A stretch of DNA of 13,637 nt, taken from contig JAZRLQ010000191.1 of the NCBI GenBank assembly GCA_045646925.1, positions 1-13,637 on the forward strand. The letters are read 5' to 3'. Source of the stretch: QALR01 sp045646925 (GTDB lineage: Bacteria > Bacillota > Clostridia > Oscillospirales > CAG-272). Both the position numbers and the translations under genes were made by a program. A model generated the notes under the pieces. The model saw only the letters and a list, made by a program, of their open reading frames with translations, was not told where the DNA came from and did no database searches. Shown in pieces: positions 6,175-13,637 of the stretch. Each line of letters starts with the position of its first letter. Positions within the stretch are counted from its first letter, which is position 1.

Positions 6175-6944
6175 TTGAGCTTTTGCTGATTCATCCAGTA
6201 CGACATCACGAAGCCGTGAGGAAGAATCTTTGCGAGAAGCGTCTGCACTCTCGCGGTCGCGCCGTGCATACTGATATCCTTGCCCTTTTTCACGTCGCGC
6301 CACGCCTGCGACACGATCTGCTCGGGTGTGTACATCGCGACGTATTTTTTGACGACGGGATTCTTTTCCTTATCGATCGAGCGGTTGAAGAATTCCGTTT
6401 TCGTCCAGAAGGGGCATACCGCCGTGACGGAAATGCCGTCCTTTTTCAGCTCGCGGTTCAGCGCGCGGCTGAAATGCAGAACGAAGGACTTCGTCGCGCC
6501 GTAAACGTTGATATAAGGGATCGGCTGATACGCCGCGACGGACGCGATATTGACGATCTTCGCGCCTTTTTGCATATAGGGGATGGAGAGCTGACACATC
6601 GCGACGACCGCCGCGCAGTTGAGATCGATCATATTGAGATTGACCTCGACGGGCGTTTCCGTGGTCGCGCAGAATTTGCCGAAGCCGCTGCAGTTGATGA
6701 GAAGCGCGATATCGGGCTTTTCCTCGTTGAGAAGCGCGGCGTAGGTCTCGTAGCTTGCTTTTTCGGAGAGATCGAGCGCGATGGCGCGCGTGGGGAAGGG
6801 CATGGAGTCCGCGAGCGCTTGCAGACGGTCGATGCGCCGCGCGATGATCCATACCTCGTCGAACGTTCCCGCGTCTTTCACTGTATCGGCGAATTGCTTG
6901 CCGATACCGCTGGAAGCGCCCGTGATAACAGCGATTTTTTTCAT
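6171..6944 (-). CDS. Short-chain dehydrogenase/reductase (SDR)
   Basis: A 257-residue classical SDR, cytoplasmic and NAD(P)-dependent. The Rossmann glycine motif TGASSGIG is at 8-15, the ARR at 36-38 near the end of strand 2 favours NADP, and the NAG-like position reads NCSG at 84-87. The catalytic tetrad is N109, S135, Y148 and K152 (YGATK at 148-152). The C-terminal half (PFWTKTEFF at 178-186, then a helical tail ending in QQKLK) resembles the DltE/YqjQ-like group of SDRs with broad or unknown substrates. The start at 6944 is chosen because AAAGGAG lies 7 bases upstream (6952-6958). An earlier in-frame ATG at 6965 lies upstream of that site. It follows the asparaginase by 28 bases and overlaps the radical SAM gene by four bases. 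Confidence 0.94.
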   Translation of the reverse strand: MKKIAVITGASSGIGKQFADTVKDAGTFDEVWIIARRIDRLQALADSMPFPTRAIALDLSEKASYETYAALLNEEKPDIALLINCSGFGKFCATTETPVEVNLNMIDLNCAAVVAMCQLSIPYMQKGAKIVNIASVAAYQPIPYINVYGATKSFVLHFSRALNRELKKDGISVTAVCPFWTKTEFFNRSIDKEKNPVVKKYVAMYTPEQIVSQAWRDVKKGKDISMHGATARVQTLLAKILPHGFVMSYWMNQQKLK

Positions 6945-6972
6945 AAATAAACTCCTTTCCGACATCGTGACG

Positions 6973-7953
6973 TCAGAACAAAAGATCGTAATTGATGCTC
7001 GTGCAGAAGAGACGGCGGATCTCGGCGGGATCGTCCGATCTGCCGAGCGCCCACATCAGCTTCGTGACGGTGGATTCGAGCGTGATATCGTAGGTTTCGA
7101 GCAGACGGTAACGCGTTTTCAATCGTTCTCCGACCTCGTATACCTTGATATCGCTGCCCTCCTGCGTGACCTGCGTTGCCATGATGACGGTCTTGCCCTT
7201 TTTGATCAGCGCGTCAAGCTCGTCAAGATACACGTCGGGAATACCGCCGACACCGTAGCTTTCGATGACGAGCCCGTCGCAAAGCTCTCCCGCGACGGAG
7301 AACGCCTCGGGCGCAATGCCGGGGATCAGCTTCAGCAGAAATACGTGGCTGTTGAGTCTGTGATAGAATACGGGCTCCTTTCCATTGTCCTGAAAGGGAA
7401 TGTAGCGGACGACGCGCGTATCGTGGATGGCGGCGATCTCGGGGAAATTGATGCTTGTGAAGGCATCGTAGCTCTTCGTTTTCATTTTGCGCGCGCGTGT
7501 GCCGGCGATGACCTTGCCGCCGAAAACGACGCAGACGCCGCAATCGCCCGTGCAAGCGAAGCGCAGACTATCGAGAAGATTCTTCTTTGCGTCCGTGGAA
7601 TCGTCGGAGATCGGCTTTTGCGCGCCCGTCAGAACGATGGGCTTTTTCGTATTCTGAATGAGATACGAGAGCGCGGCGGCAGTGTAAGCGAGCGTGTCCG
7701 TTCCGTGTGAGATGACGAAGCCGTCGTATTTGTCGTAATTTTCCTCAATGATCCCCGTGAGCGTCAGCCAATGCGACGGGCTGACGTTGGTGCTGTCGAT
7801 ATGAAAGGGCTGAACGGTATCCAGCTCGCAGATGTTTTCGGCATCGGGAACGTAACGGAGCAGATCCTTTGGATTTAAACGGGGCGCGAGTCCGCTTCCC
7901 GTTTGTTCGGAGGCGATGGTTCCTCCCGTGGCGATCAGTAATATTTTTTTCAT
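6973..7953 (-). CDS. ansA: Type I (cytoplasmic) L-asparaginase
   Basis: A 326-residue enzyme that hydrolyses L-asparagine to aspartate and ammonia. Both threonine motifs are present: TGGTIAS at 9-15 with nucleophile T12, and SHGTDTLAY at 82-90 with T85 and D86. The catalytic lysine is probably K156 in TRARKMK. Length and absence of a signal peptide (E. coli AnsA is 338 residues) place it with the cytoplasmic type I enzymes rather than the secreted type II. The start at 7953 is preceded by AAAGGT; a longer in-frame start near 8223 would overlap the GNAT gene by about 240 bases and is rejected. It lies 26 bases after the GNAT gene and 28 before the SDR. Related tRNA-dependent GatD amidotransferase subunits share the motifs, but no gatE-like gene is visible. 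Confidence 0.94.
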   Translation of the reverse strand: MKKILLIATGGTIASEQTGSGLAPRLNPKDLLRYVPDAENICELDTVQPFHIDSTNVSPSHWLTLTGIIEENYDKYDGFVISHGTDTLAYTAAALSYLIQNTKKPIVLTGAQKPISDDSTDAKKNLLDSLRFACTGDCGVCVVFGGKVIAGTRARKMKTKSYDAFTSINFPEIAAIHDTRVVRYIPFQDNGKEPVFYHRLNSHVFLLKLIPGIAPEAFSVAGELCDGLVIESYGVGGIPDVYLDELDALIKKGKTVIMATQVTQEGSDIKVYEVGERLKTRYRLLETYDITLESTVTKLMWALGRSDDPAEIRRLFCTSINYDLLF

Positions 7954-7979
7954 AACTACCTTTCTTTCGGAAAATACGG

Positions 7980-8750
7980 TTAAGATTCGTTGATGGATCG
8001 GATAAATTCCTTTGATTTTGCGGTCATTTCGACCCATGCGGGACGAAAACCGCTTCGGATGGCGTTGCGCGCGGAAGCAACATTCGACCATGCGCAGCAG
8101 TAAAAGGGGACCTTGCCTCGCGCGATCGTTTCCAGCGCGAGACGGGATGTGAGCGCGCTTGCCACACCCTTTTTTCGATAAGCGGGGAGAACGTCCACAC
8201 CGATCTGCCACATCGTTTCGCAATCTGCCGAGCAGCCCGCGAGTCCGACGAGCGTTTCACCGTCGTACGCGCCGACGGCGAGCATATCGAGATGCTTTCT
8301 CTTCTCGCAGAGCGCGTTCGACCATTCGGGCAGATAGAGAGACGAGAAATCGGACGGTGTCAGTACGCGGAGCGCGAAGGGAGAGGAAAGCGGCTTCAGA
8401 TGATCCATATCGGGCAGAAAATATTCCGCCATAAAGCAGATATCGAGCCCGAACGGCGTTAGCTTTTCCTGCAGAGCGATCATGTTCGGCGTTTCGAAGC
8501 AATGGTAAAATTCGTAGCGGTCAATATAGTCGGAGACGATCTCCGTGAGCGCGGGCGCTGTGGAAGCGACGACGTTATTTCCGTATGAAACGAGCTGACA
8601 GGAGAAGGGGAGAGAAAGATATCTTCTTGCGTTTTCGTTTTTCTTCGAGAGAACGACGACGTTCTCCGTTTTCAGAAAATCTGCGGCGTTGCAGGAGATG
8701 TCCTCCGCGGATTGAAGAAGGGCGGTCTCCATAATTTCTCGGTTGGTCAT
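7980..8750 (-). CDS. GNAT family N-acetyltransferase
   Basis: A 256-residue protein whose C-terminal half is a GNAT fold. Motif A is at about 182-205, with the strand QIGVDVLPAYR and the acetyl-CoA pyrophosphate loop RKKGVASAL (192-200), followed by a helix and the CCAWSNVASARNAIRSGF segment (218-235) that forms the last conserved strand and helix of the family. Residues 1-120 are less conserved and may be a degenerate second GNAT-like half, as in several Clostridia acetyltransferases of similar length. The acetyl acceptor cannot be told. AAAGGAG is 5 bases before the ATG, and the gene begins 10 bases after the stop of the upstream membrane-protein gene. It is rich in cysteine (9 in all), unusual for a soluble acetyltransferase but without a clear metal motif. 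Confidence 0.87.
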   Translation of the reverse strand: MTNREIMETALLQSAEDISCNAADFLKTENVVVLSKKNENARRYLSLPFSCQLVSYGNNVVASTAPALTEIVSDYIDRYEFYHCFETPNMIALQEKLTPFGLDICFMAEYFLPDMDHLKPLSSPFALRVLTPSDFSSLYLPEWSNALCEKRKHLDMLAVGAYDGETLVGLAGCSADCETMWQIGVDVLPAYRKKGVASALTSRLALETIARGKVPFYCCAWSNVASARNAIRSGFRPAWVEMTAKSKEFIRSINES

Positions 8751-8760
8751 AAGCGCTCCT

Positions 8761-9426
8761 TTACCAGATGAACGGGATGAGACGGTATTTTACTTTTTTC
8801 ATATAATCCGCGTAGCCGGGAAGCTCGCGCGCGAGAAGCTTCTCTTCGTTCAGCACGCGGACAACGATGATCACGGGATAAAAGACGAAGGGGATCGCGC
8901 CCCAGAAGGAGCCGAGGATGAGCGGCATGGGCATGAACATGAGAAACGTCGCGAGATACATGGGATGGCGGACAATGCCGTACAAGCCCGTATCGACGAC
9001 CGTCTGTCCCTCCTGCACCTCGATGGTGCGGGAAAGGTACGCGTTTTCGCGCATGACCTCGCCGTACATGGCGTAGCCCGCAAGAAAGAGAACGGAGGCG
9101 AAGACGACGAAAAAGGTGGGTACGCTCGACCACGCGTAGCGGAAGTCAAATGCCGAAACGAGAAATCCGACGGGGAACATCAACGCGGAAAAGGCGATGA
9201 CGCCCTTTTGCGCTTTTTCCTTTTCCTTTGCGTTCAGACGTTTTTCGAGCAGAGCGGGGGATTTGATGAACAAAACGACGCCGAGGATCGTCATCGGGAC
9301 GAACAAAAGCCCGAGAAAGAGCCACGCGTTCGTGTAATGGAATCCGCCTGCGGGCAGAAAAAGGATCGCGCCCATGCAGACGATTCCGACAATGAGTGCG
9401 GAGATTGCTTTCAAAAAAAGTTTCAT
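8761..9426 (-). CDS. Isoprenylcysteine methyltransferase-like membrane protein
   Basis: A 221-residue integral membrane protein of the ICMT/PEMT-like (isoprenylcysteine carboxyl methyltransferase family) group. Hydrophobic segments are visible at about 4-25, 33-54, 76-92, 102-122 and 156-192. The conserved C-terminal SAM-binding signature is intact: TGLYGIVRHPMYLAT at 146-160, then NEEKLLARELPGYADYM at 193-209 and KVKYRLIP. Bacterial members methylate small or lipid substrates that are mostly unknown; protein prenyl-cysteine methylation is not expected here. The ATG overlaps the stop of the upstream soluble methyltransferase (ATGA), with GAAAGGA 6 bases before it. Two different SAM-dependent methyltransferases are thus co-translated, which hints at a shared substrate class, although nothing in the sequence proves it. 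Confidence 0.9.
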   Translation of the reverse strand: MKLFLKAISALIVGIVCMGAILFLPAGGFHYTNAWLFLGLLFVPMTILGVVLFIKSPALLEKRLNAKEKEKAQKGVIAFSALMFPVGFLVSAFDFRYAWSSVPTFFVVFASVLFLAGYAMYGEVMRENAYLSRTIEVQEGQTVVDTGLYGIVRHPMYLATFLMFMPMPLILGSFWGAIPFVFYPVIIVVRVLNEEKLLARELPGYADYMKKVKYRLIPFIW

Positions 9427-10094
9427 AGGATTTCCTTTCGTTTTCCGCGGATCGCCTTCAGCGTGTACGTCGCGCCCCAGCTTTTCAGTACCTCGACCGC
9501 GGAGAAGCCCGCTTCGAGAAGCGCTTCGGTCTCGTGCGCAACGGTAAGCGGCGTATCGTAATGATAAAATTCACCGTCGGTAATGCTTTGCTCGGCTTTC
9601 AAGCGGATCAGCTCTTTGCGGTGCGCTTTCTCTTCCTCGTCGGAGAGCGCGAAATAATCCGTCAGAATGAAGTAGCCGTTCTCCTTCAGAGCGAGGCGGA
9701 GCTTTTTGTAGAGCGGGAGCTTTTCCGCCTTTGTGAAATGGTGCAGACTTTCGACGGAGACGGCGGCATCGAAGGCGTTTTCCTCAAACGGAACGTCGAA
9801 GTAGGAGCCGCAGATCAGCGTGATCTCTCTACCTACGAATTTCTTCGTCAATGCGTCGAGCATTCCTTGCGAGAGATCGATCCCCGTCACCTCGGCGGAG
9901 GGATTGAGCGCGAGATATTCCTCCAGCTCAAGCCCCGTTCCGCAACCGAGATCGAGAACGCGGCAAGTCGGCTTTTCGGGAAGAAGACTCGCTGTGAAGG
10001 GATAGAATTCGTCGGCGGATTCGATGTTTTTCTTCATATGCGCATCGTATCCGTCCAATCGGTTTTCGAAAAAATCACTCATTTTTTCAAGCAT
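9423..10094 (-). CDS. Class I SAM-dependent methyltransferase
   Basis: A 223-residue soluble methyltransferase with a Rossmann-like fold. Motif I is VLDLGCGTG at 46-54; the acidic residue binding the SAM ribose is D73 in GIDLS, and the post-II stretch is DAAVSVESLHHF at 109-120. This places it among the Methyltransf_11/25 small-molecule enzymes. The region 150-185, with many charged residues (EEEKAHRKELIRLKAE) and a YHYDTPLT stretch, is a cap that probably sets the substrate. The start at 10094 has AAAGGAG at 9 bases; the second ATG (10082) would be 21 bases away. It follows the mannosidase by 20 bases and overlaps the next gene by 4. Substrate unknown. Confidence 0.91.
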   Translation of the reverse strand: MLEKMSDFFENRLDGYDAHMKKNIESADEFYPFTASLLPEKPTCRVLDLGCGTGLELEEYLALNPSAEVTGIDLSQGMLDALTKKFVGREITLICGSYFDVPFEENAFDAAVSVESLHHFTKAEKLPLYKKLRLALKENGYFILTDYFALSDEEEKAHRKELIRLKAEQSITDGEFYHYDTPLTVAHETEALLEAGFSAVEVLKSWGATYTLKAIRGKRKEIL

Positions 10095-10114
10095 AAGAGG
10101 ATTCTCCTTTCCGA

Positions 10115-12532
10115 TCAGATGATCAGCTCGTAGGATTCCGAAAGAGCGCCGTTTTCGTACACGACGGTCTTGACCTCGTATTTGCCGAAATTCAGCGGCA
10201 ATATAGCGCCGTTTACGCAGACGTGAGACGCGCGGACCTCGGGGGAGTTATTGAGCAGACGGAGAATGATCGCTTCCTTGCCGTCAGCTTTTTTCATGGC
10301 GGCAAGCGTGGTTACGCCGTCACCGAGCTCGACTTTGAAATCACCGATACCCGTCGTATTCGCGGGGACGGGGAAGATGTTGAGCGCGAAGGGCTTCATC
10401 GTGAACTCCTGCGTTTTACGTTCGAGCGCTTCTCTCGGCGCGACGGTGAGACGGAAGGAGAAGCGGTTCTCGCCCTGATCGACCTTTTTCGTGAATCTGC
10501 CCTCGGGCATGAGCGGTCTGTCCATGATGGGATGCGCGCAGTACGTGATGCCGCGCACGAGAGACGCGTAGATCGCGGAGTTTTCGTAATGGTTGCCGTA
10601 AACGTCCTGATTGAGAAGCGCGAGGCATTTTTCGCCCGTGTCGACGGCGACGAAGCGCTGGGAGACGTTTTCTCTCGCGTCGGTGAACAGCTCCTCTGTG
10701 CCGAACGCGGTCTGCGCGATCAGCTTGCCCTGAACGGCAACGGGAACCTTCAATTTGTAAATGCGGTTGATATCGCCGAGATAAAGATTGACGTCAACGT
10801 CGATATCGTCGTTGTTTTTGTAGATCTTGTAGAGGATACGGGCGCGGGTGTTATCCTGCTCGAAGAACGCCTCGATGCCGAGATAGATCTCGCCGTCTTC
10901 GACGATCTGCACGGACTTCATACCCTCGAAAACGCCCTTGGGCTTCGTAGAGGTGGCGAAGGCTCTTTCGTTTTCACCGACGCGCAGAAGCTGATGGCGG
11001 CCCATTGCCCACGGGTCTGCGTTATCGTCGAAGCTGACGAGCCCGAAGCCGTCGGAGAGATATTCCACGCCGTCGATCCGATAGGAAGCGAGAAGTCCCG
11101 TTTCGGAATCGATCTCTACGTATTTTCTGCCGTTATCGAATACGAACGCGCAGTGTTTTTCCTTTTGCTTCTTTTCCTTGTATTCCATATATACGCTGTA
11201 GCGTGTCAGCGCGAGAGGAGCCATATCGGCTTTGAAGATAATGCGCTTTCTCCAGTCGAGGTCGAGATTGCTTTCCTCCTTGATCAGCTGGTAGGGGACG
11301 GCGTTTCCGTTTTCATCGAGGACGGTGAGAGCGGATTCGATCTCTCCGTTCCAGTTCTGATCCGCGAGCATGAATTCGCACTCGATGTTTTCCGAGAGCG
11401 CGTAGGGGTGCGGATTGAAGATCACGATGGGGTATTCTCCCTCGCCGGCGGGCGCTTGCTCTGCGGAGAGCGCGAAATACGCCTTGACCTTCACGCGCTC
11501 TGCCTCCAGAATGCCGTGATTGAGGAAGCGAACGCCTGCGTCCTCACCGCATTGGATGGATGTGCCGGGGAGAACGTCGTGGAACTCTGCGTTCAGCAGA
11601 TCCTCCGTCGCGGCGCGGAGCGCTTGCGTGGGATAGTCCTTCATCGCGCCCTTCGCGTAAGCGACGGAGGCGATCTTTTCTGCGAGGTAAAGCTCGTTTT
11701 CAAGCTGCGCGTGAAGCTGCTTTATGCGGTGCATGGACGTGTAGCAGCCGGGCTGGGAGGTGCGCAGAGAGCGGTCGAATTCCGCTTCGGGAGATATTTT
11801 CGCGAAAAAGCTTTCGGGGGTGGAATGGAGATATTGGATCTCCTCGGAGGAGAGGATCTCGTTTTCAATGTCGGAGAGGTCCTTTGCGGACGGGCCGCCG
11901 CCGTGGTTGCCGACGCCCCACGCGATCGCGCCGACGGGAGAGCTCTGTCTCTTTGTCTGATTGCGGATGGATTCGGCGCTTTTTCCGAGCGGAGTGTTGT
12001 AGGAATTGATGCGGCAAGCCTTGATCTCGCTTCCGTCAAGTCCGCGCCAGATAAACTGCGGATCGGGCAGAGCAAGCTCTCTCGGGAGCGGGCGCATGAA
12101 GAGATAACTGTCCTGACCGCATTTTTTCATGATCTGAACGAGTCCGATCGTGTGACCAAAGGGATCGAAATTGACGCCCGTCGTGGGACATACGCCGAAT
12201 TTTTCCATGAAGTAGCGCTGACCCTCTCGGATCTGTCGAACGAAGCTTTCGCCCGACGGCATATTGCAGTCGGGTTGCAGATACCAGCCGCCGATGATGT
12301 GCCACTTGCCCTCTTTCACCAATTGTCTGATCTTTTCAAAGAGGTCGGGCGCGTATTCCTCGACGTATTTGTAGACCGTTACCTCGTTGTGACAGAATAT
12401 GTAATCGAATTTTTCGGCTAATTTCGCCGCCGAGTAAAAGGTCGACAAAACGGCGCTGGTGCCTTCCGCCCAGTCCCATTGCCAGATGGGGTCGATGTGT
12501 GCGTTGCAGATCAAATGGATTTCTCTTTTCAT
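10115..12532 (-). CDS. GH38 alpha-mannosidase
   Basis: An 805-residue retaining alpha-mannosidase of glycoside hydrolase family 38. By analogy with studied GH38 enzymes the zinc ligands are H12 and D14 in NAHIDPIWQWDW, the nucleophile D123 in NFDPFGH, and H318 in FHDVLPGTS. GVGNHGGGP at 206-214 is another family signature. The catalytic domain fills about 1-320, and beta-sandwich domains follow to the C-terminus. The absence of a signal peptide suggests cytoplasmic cleavage of imported manno-oligosaccharides or N-glycan fragments, as for MngB-type enzymes. The start at 12532 is set by GAAAGGA 8 bases upstream and by the conserved N-terminus; an in-frame extension to 12685 adds 51 unrelated residues. 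The gene heads a probable operon with the methyltransferases downstream and has a 149-base leader with a palindrome and hairpin. Confidence 0.96.
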   Translation of the reverse strand: MKREIHLICNAHIDPIWQWDWAEGTSAVLSTFYSAAKLAEKFDYIFCHNEVTVYKYVEEYAPDLFEKIRQLVKEGKWHIIGGWYLQPDCNMPSGESFVRQIREGQRYFMEKFGVCPTTGVNFDPFGHTIGLVQIMKKCGQDSYLFMRPLPRELALPDPQFIWRGLDGSEIKACRINSYNTPLGKSAESIRNQTKRQSSPVGAIAWGVGNHGGGPSAKDLSDIENEILSSEEIQYLHSTPESFFAKISPEAEFDRSLRTSQPGCYTSMHRIKQLHAQLENELYLAEKIASVAYAKGAMKDYPTQALRAATEDLLNAEFHDVLPGTSIQCGEDAGVRFLNHGILEAERVKVKAYFALSAEQAPAGEGEYPIVIFNPHPYALSENIECEFMLADQNWNGEIESALTVLDENGNAVPYQLIKEESNLDLDWRKRIIFKADMAPLALTRYSVYMEYKEKKQKEKHCAFVFDNGRKYVEIDSETGLLASYRIDGVEYLSDGFGLVSFDDNADPWAMGRHQLLRVGENERAFATSTKPKGVFEGMKSVQIVEDGEIYLGIEAFFEQDNTRARILYKIYKNNDDIDVDVNLYLGDINRIYKLKVPVAVQGKLIAQTAFGTEELFTDARENVSQRFVAVDTGEKCLALLNQDVYGNHYENSAIYASLVRGITYCAHPIMDRPLMPEGRFTKKVDQGENRFSFRLTVAPREALERKTQEFTMKPFALNIFPVPANTTGIGDFKVELGDGVTTLAAMKKADGKEAIILRLLNNSPEVRASHVCVNGAILPLNFGKYEVKTVVYENGALSESYELII

Positions 12533-12681
12533 GCAAAATTTCCTTTCTGACCGAAATTTCAGTTTGTTCATTTTAATCTGTAAGCCTTCCCCAAGGAGAA
12601 GGCTTTTAGGAGTTACAACTTGTAAATAAAACAGAGTACTGAGATGTAACCCAAATTTGTGCGCAGAGAGCGCATTTACTG
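12533..12681 (-). promoter_or_regulatory. Mannosidase leader with palindrome and hairpin
   Basis: This gap upstream of the mannosidase holds a 13-base palindrome, TTACAA-C-TTGTAA (12613-12625), and an 8-bp hairpin, AAGCCTTC (12582-12589) with GAAGGCTT (12598-12605). On the minus strand a weak promoter can be proposed: TTGGGT (12649-12654) and TTTTAT (12626-12631), 17 bases apart. This would place the start of transcription on the palindrome. The hairpin lacks a T-run in the reading direction, so it does not look like a terminator for the upstream zincin gene. Only the symmetric structures are certain. Confidence 0.4.
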
Positions 12682-13308
12682 TCAATTTCCCTCGTAAACG
12701 TAGAAAAACTGCTCCGGTCCCGTGTCGCGCATGAGAACGGTCTTTTTTCTGAATTTGACGGTAAGCAGATACAGTACCCAGAGATCGCCGCTGCAGCCGC
12801 CGAGATGAATGCCGAAAACGAGCGCCGCCATCAGATAATAAAGCGGACTCACGAAATATAGTACGGCAGTCGCCGCGATCAGAATGACGGAAAAAACGGC
12901 GAAGGGCGCAACGACCGCGATCAAGGCCGTCTTGCGATAGGTGAATATATTCGGCACGCCGCAGAATGCGCAGCTCCAGCTCATGCCGAAGGTGAGCTTC
13001 TCGCCCGTCAGCGCCTTGTAGGCGGCGCCGTGTACCAGCTCGTGCAAAACGATGTAGACGAGAAGCGAGGCGATCAGAACGACGTCGGAGATCATCATGC
13101 GCAGAGGGTCGATCTCGAAAATCCCCTGCGTGAGCCTTCCGCTTGTAATCAGCGGAAGAAACGCGATTGCCATCACGATCGCCATGATCACGAATCCGAT
13201 CAGATTGAAAATAATGCCGAACTTCGCGTCCTTTGCGTTGATGTAAAGCGCCTGCTTGTAGCCCGAGGGCAGTTCTTTTTCAAAGTTTTCTGTTTTTTGT
13301 GTTCTCAT
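12682..13308 (-). CDS. DUF3267 family membrane zincin (putative metalloprotease)
   Basis: A 208-residue membrane protein with the zincin signature HELVH at 89-93 at the end of a hydrophobic helix. A second conserved patch, HLGGCSGDL at 168-176, could supply the third zinc ligand (H168 or D175). Hydrophobic segments are at about 33-52, 74-92, 126-151 and 155-170. This arrangement, with active-site residues within membrane helices, matches DUF3267 proteins, which are thought to be site-2-protease-like but lack proven substrates. It carries a CxxC pair (C113, C116) after the HELVH helix. The start at 13308 has AAAGGGA 7 bases upstream. It lies 59 bases after the rRNA methyltransferase gene and may be co-transcribed with it. 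Confidence 0.86.
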   Translation of the reverse strand: MRTQKTENFEKELPSGYKQALYINAKDAKFGIIFNLIGFVIMAIVMAIAFLPLITSGRLTQGIFEIDPLRMMISDVVLIASLLVYIVLHELVHGAAYKALTGEKLTFGMSWSCAFCGVPNIFTYRKTALIAVVAPFAVFSVILIAATAVLYFVSPLYYLMAALVFGIHLGGCSGDLWVLYLLTVKFRKKTVLMRDTGPEQFFYVYEGN

Positions 13309-13367
13309 GTTTGGTTCCCTTTACGTATTCATGATTTCTCGTCGGAGGGTATGCTCCATAGGGCAAT

Positions 13368-13637
13368 TCATTGTTGAACCTGTCGTTCGAGACGAACAAC
13401 GGCTTCGACGTGCCCTGTTCTCGGGAACATATCGACAGCTCTCATTTTCGTGGGAACGTAGCCGATCTCCTTGAGTCTTGCGCAGTCTCTTGCGGCGGTG
13501 GCGCTGTTGCAGGAGACCATGACGATCCGTTTGGGCGCGAGTGTTTTCATCGCTTCCACAACGTCCTCGCCGCAGCCCTTGCGAGGGGGATCGACGATGA
13601 CGACGTCGGGCTTCATGTTGCTCTCGGCGAGCTTGGT
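13368..13637 (-). CDS. rlmD: 23S rRNA (uracil-5-)-methyltransferase, C-terminal part
   Basis: The gene runs off the right edge of the window; 89 C-terminal codons are seen and the open frame continues to base 13637, so the ATG at 13616 is internal and not the start. The family signature is unmistakable: VIVDPPRKG with the SAM/target-binding DPPR motif, the catalytic cysteine in VSCNSATAARDC, and the C-terminal VDMFPRTGHVEAVVRLER. These mark the RumA/TrmA/RlmD group that makes 5-methyluridine in RNA. The usual proline after SCN is serine here, a common variation. Assignment to RlmD (23S rRNA) rather than TrmA or RlmC cannot be settled without the N-terminal part. Confidence 0.9.
   Translation of the reverse strand, partial: TKLAESNMKPDVVIVDPPRKGCGEDVVEAMKTLAPKRIVMVSCNSATAARDCARLKEIGYVPTKMRAVDMFPRTGHVEAVVRLERQVQQ

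Noticed and set aside
5227..6189. Open frame of 320 codons on the plus strand
   Set aside because: It is antisense to the radical SAM gene, which has all its cysteine motifs, and begins inside the repeat element.
6781..7710. Open frame of 309 codons on the plus strand
   Set aside because: It spans the reverse strand of parts of two well-identified genes, SDR and asparaginase, and has no motif of its own.
7954..8223. Longer N-terminus for the asparaginase
   Set aside because: The extra sequence is the GNAT gene read in another frame, and the family starts at MKKILLIATGG with a ribosome binding site just upstream.
10223..12421. Open frame of 732 codons on the plus strand
   Set aside because: It lies wholly opposite the mannosidase, whose GH38 catalytic motifs are intact. 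It shows no family features and no ribosome binding site, so it is an antisense shadow produced by codon bias.
12533..12685. Longer N-terminus for the mannosidase
   Set aside because: The added 51 residues come from the palindromic leader, are unlike GH38 sequences, and a good ribosome binding site precedes the inner ATG.

Overview
The window looks like a piece of a Bacillota chromosome, most likely from an uncultured gut- or rumen-type Clostridia. This is inferred from strong AAGGAGG-type Shine-Dalgarno sites before most genes, a near-consensus vegetative promoter, the PadR/DUF1700/DUF4097 gene triad, and short intergenic gaps with moderately GC-rich coding DNA. No phage, plasmid, CRISPR, tRNA or rRNA signal was seen.

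Left part, plus strand (1-4073). A promoter with an inverted-repeat operator drives a three-gene operon: a PadR-family repressor, a DUF1700 membrane protein, and an anchored DUF4097 beta-repeat protein. The three genes overlap or are tightly coupled. After a 256-base spacer come a PHP-domain phosphoesterase (histidinol-phosphatase-like), a 101-residue protein of unknown function, and a PAP2 membrane phosphatase. A strong symmetric hairpin at 4106-4144 acts as a shared terminator for the two converging gene blocks.

Right part, minus strand (13637 down to 4152). Read in transcription order this holds: the C-terminal end of a 23S rRNA m5U methyltransferase (RlmD/RumA type, cut by the window edge); a DUF3267 membrane zincin; a leader region; then a likely seven-gene run of GH38 alpha-mannosidase, class I SAM methyltransferase, isoprenylcysteine-methyltransferase-like membrane protein, GNAT acetyltransferase, type I asparaginase, short-chain dehydrogenase and PflX-like radical SAM protein. 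Next is a 244-bp MITE-like palindromic element, and last a five-bladed beta-propeller glycoside hydrolase.

The mannosidase and the propeller hydrolase suggest processing of host or plant glycans. The other genes of the run look like a loosely assembled housekeeping/accessory operon rather than one pathway. The most notable signals are the MITE-like element, which abuts the radical SAM stop codon and carries an apparent 8-bp target duplication, the strict 19/20-residue periodicity of the DUF4097 protein, and the operator over the padR promoter. No clearly new multi-gene system (defence, toxin-antitoxin or secretion) could be supported.
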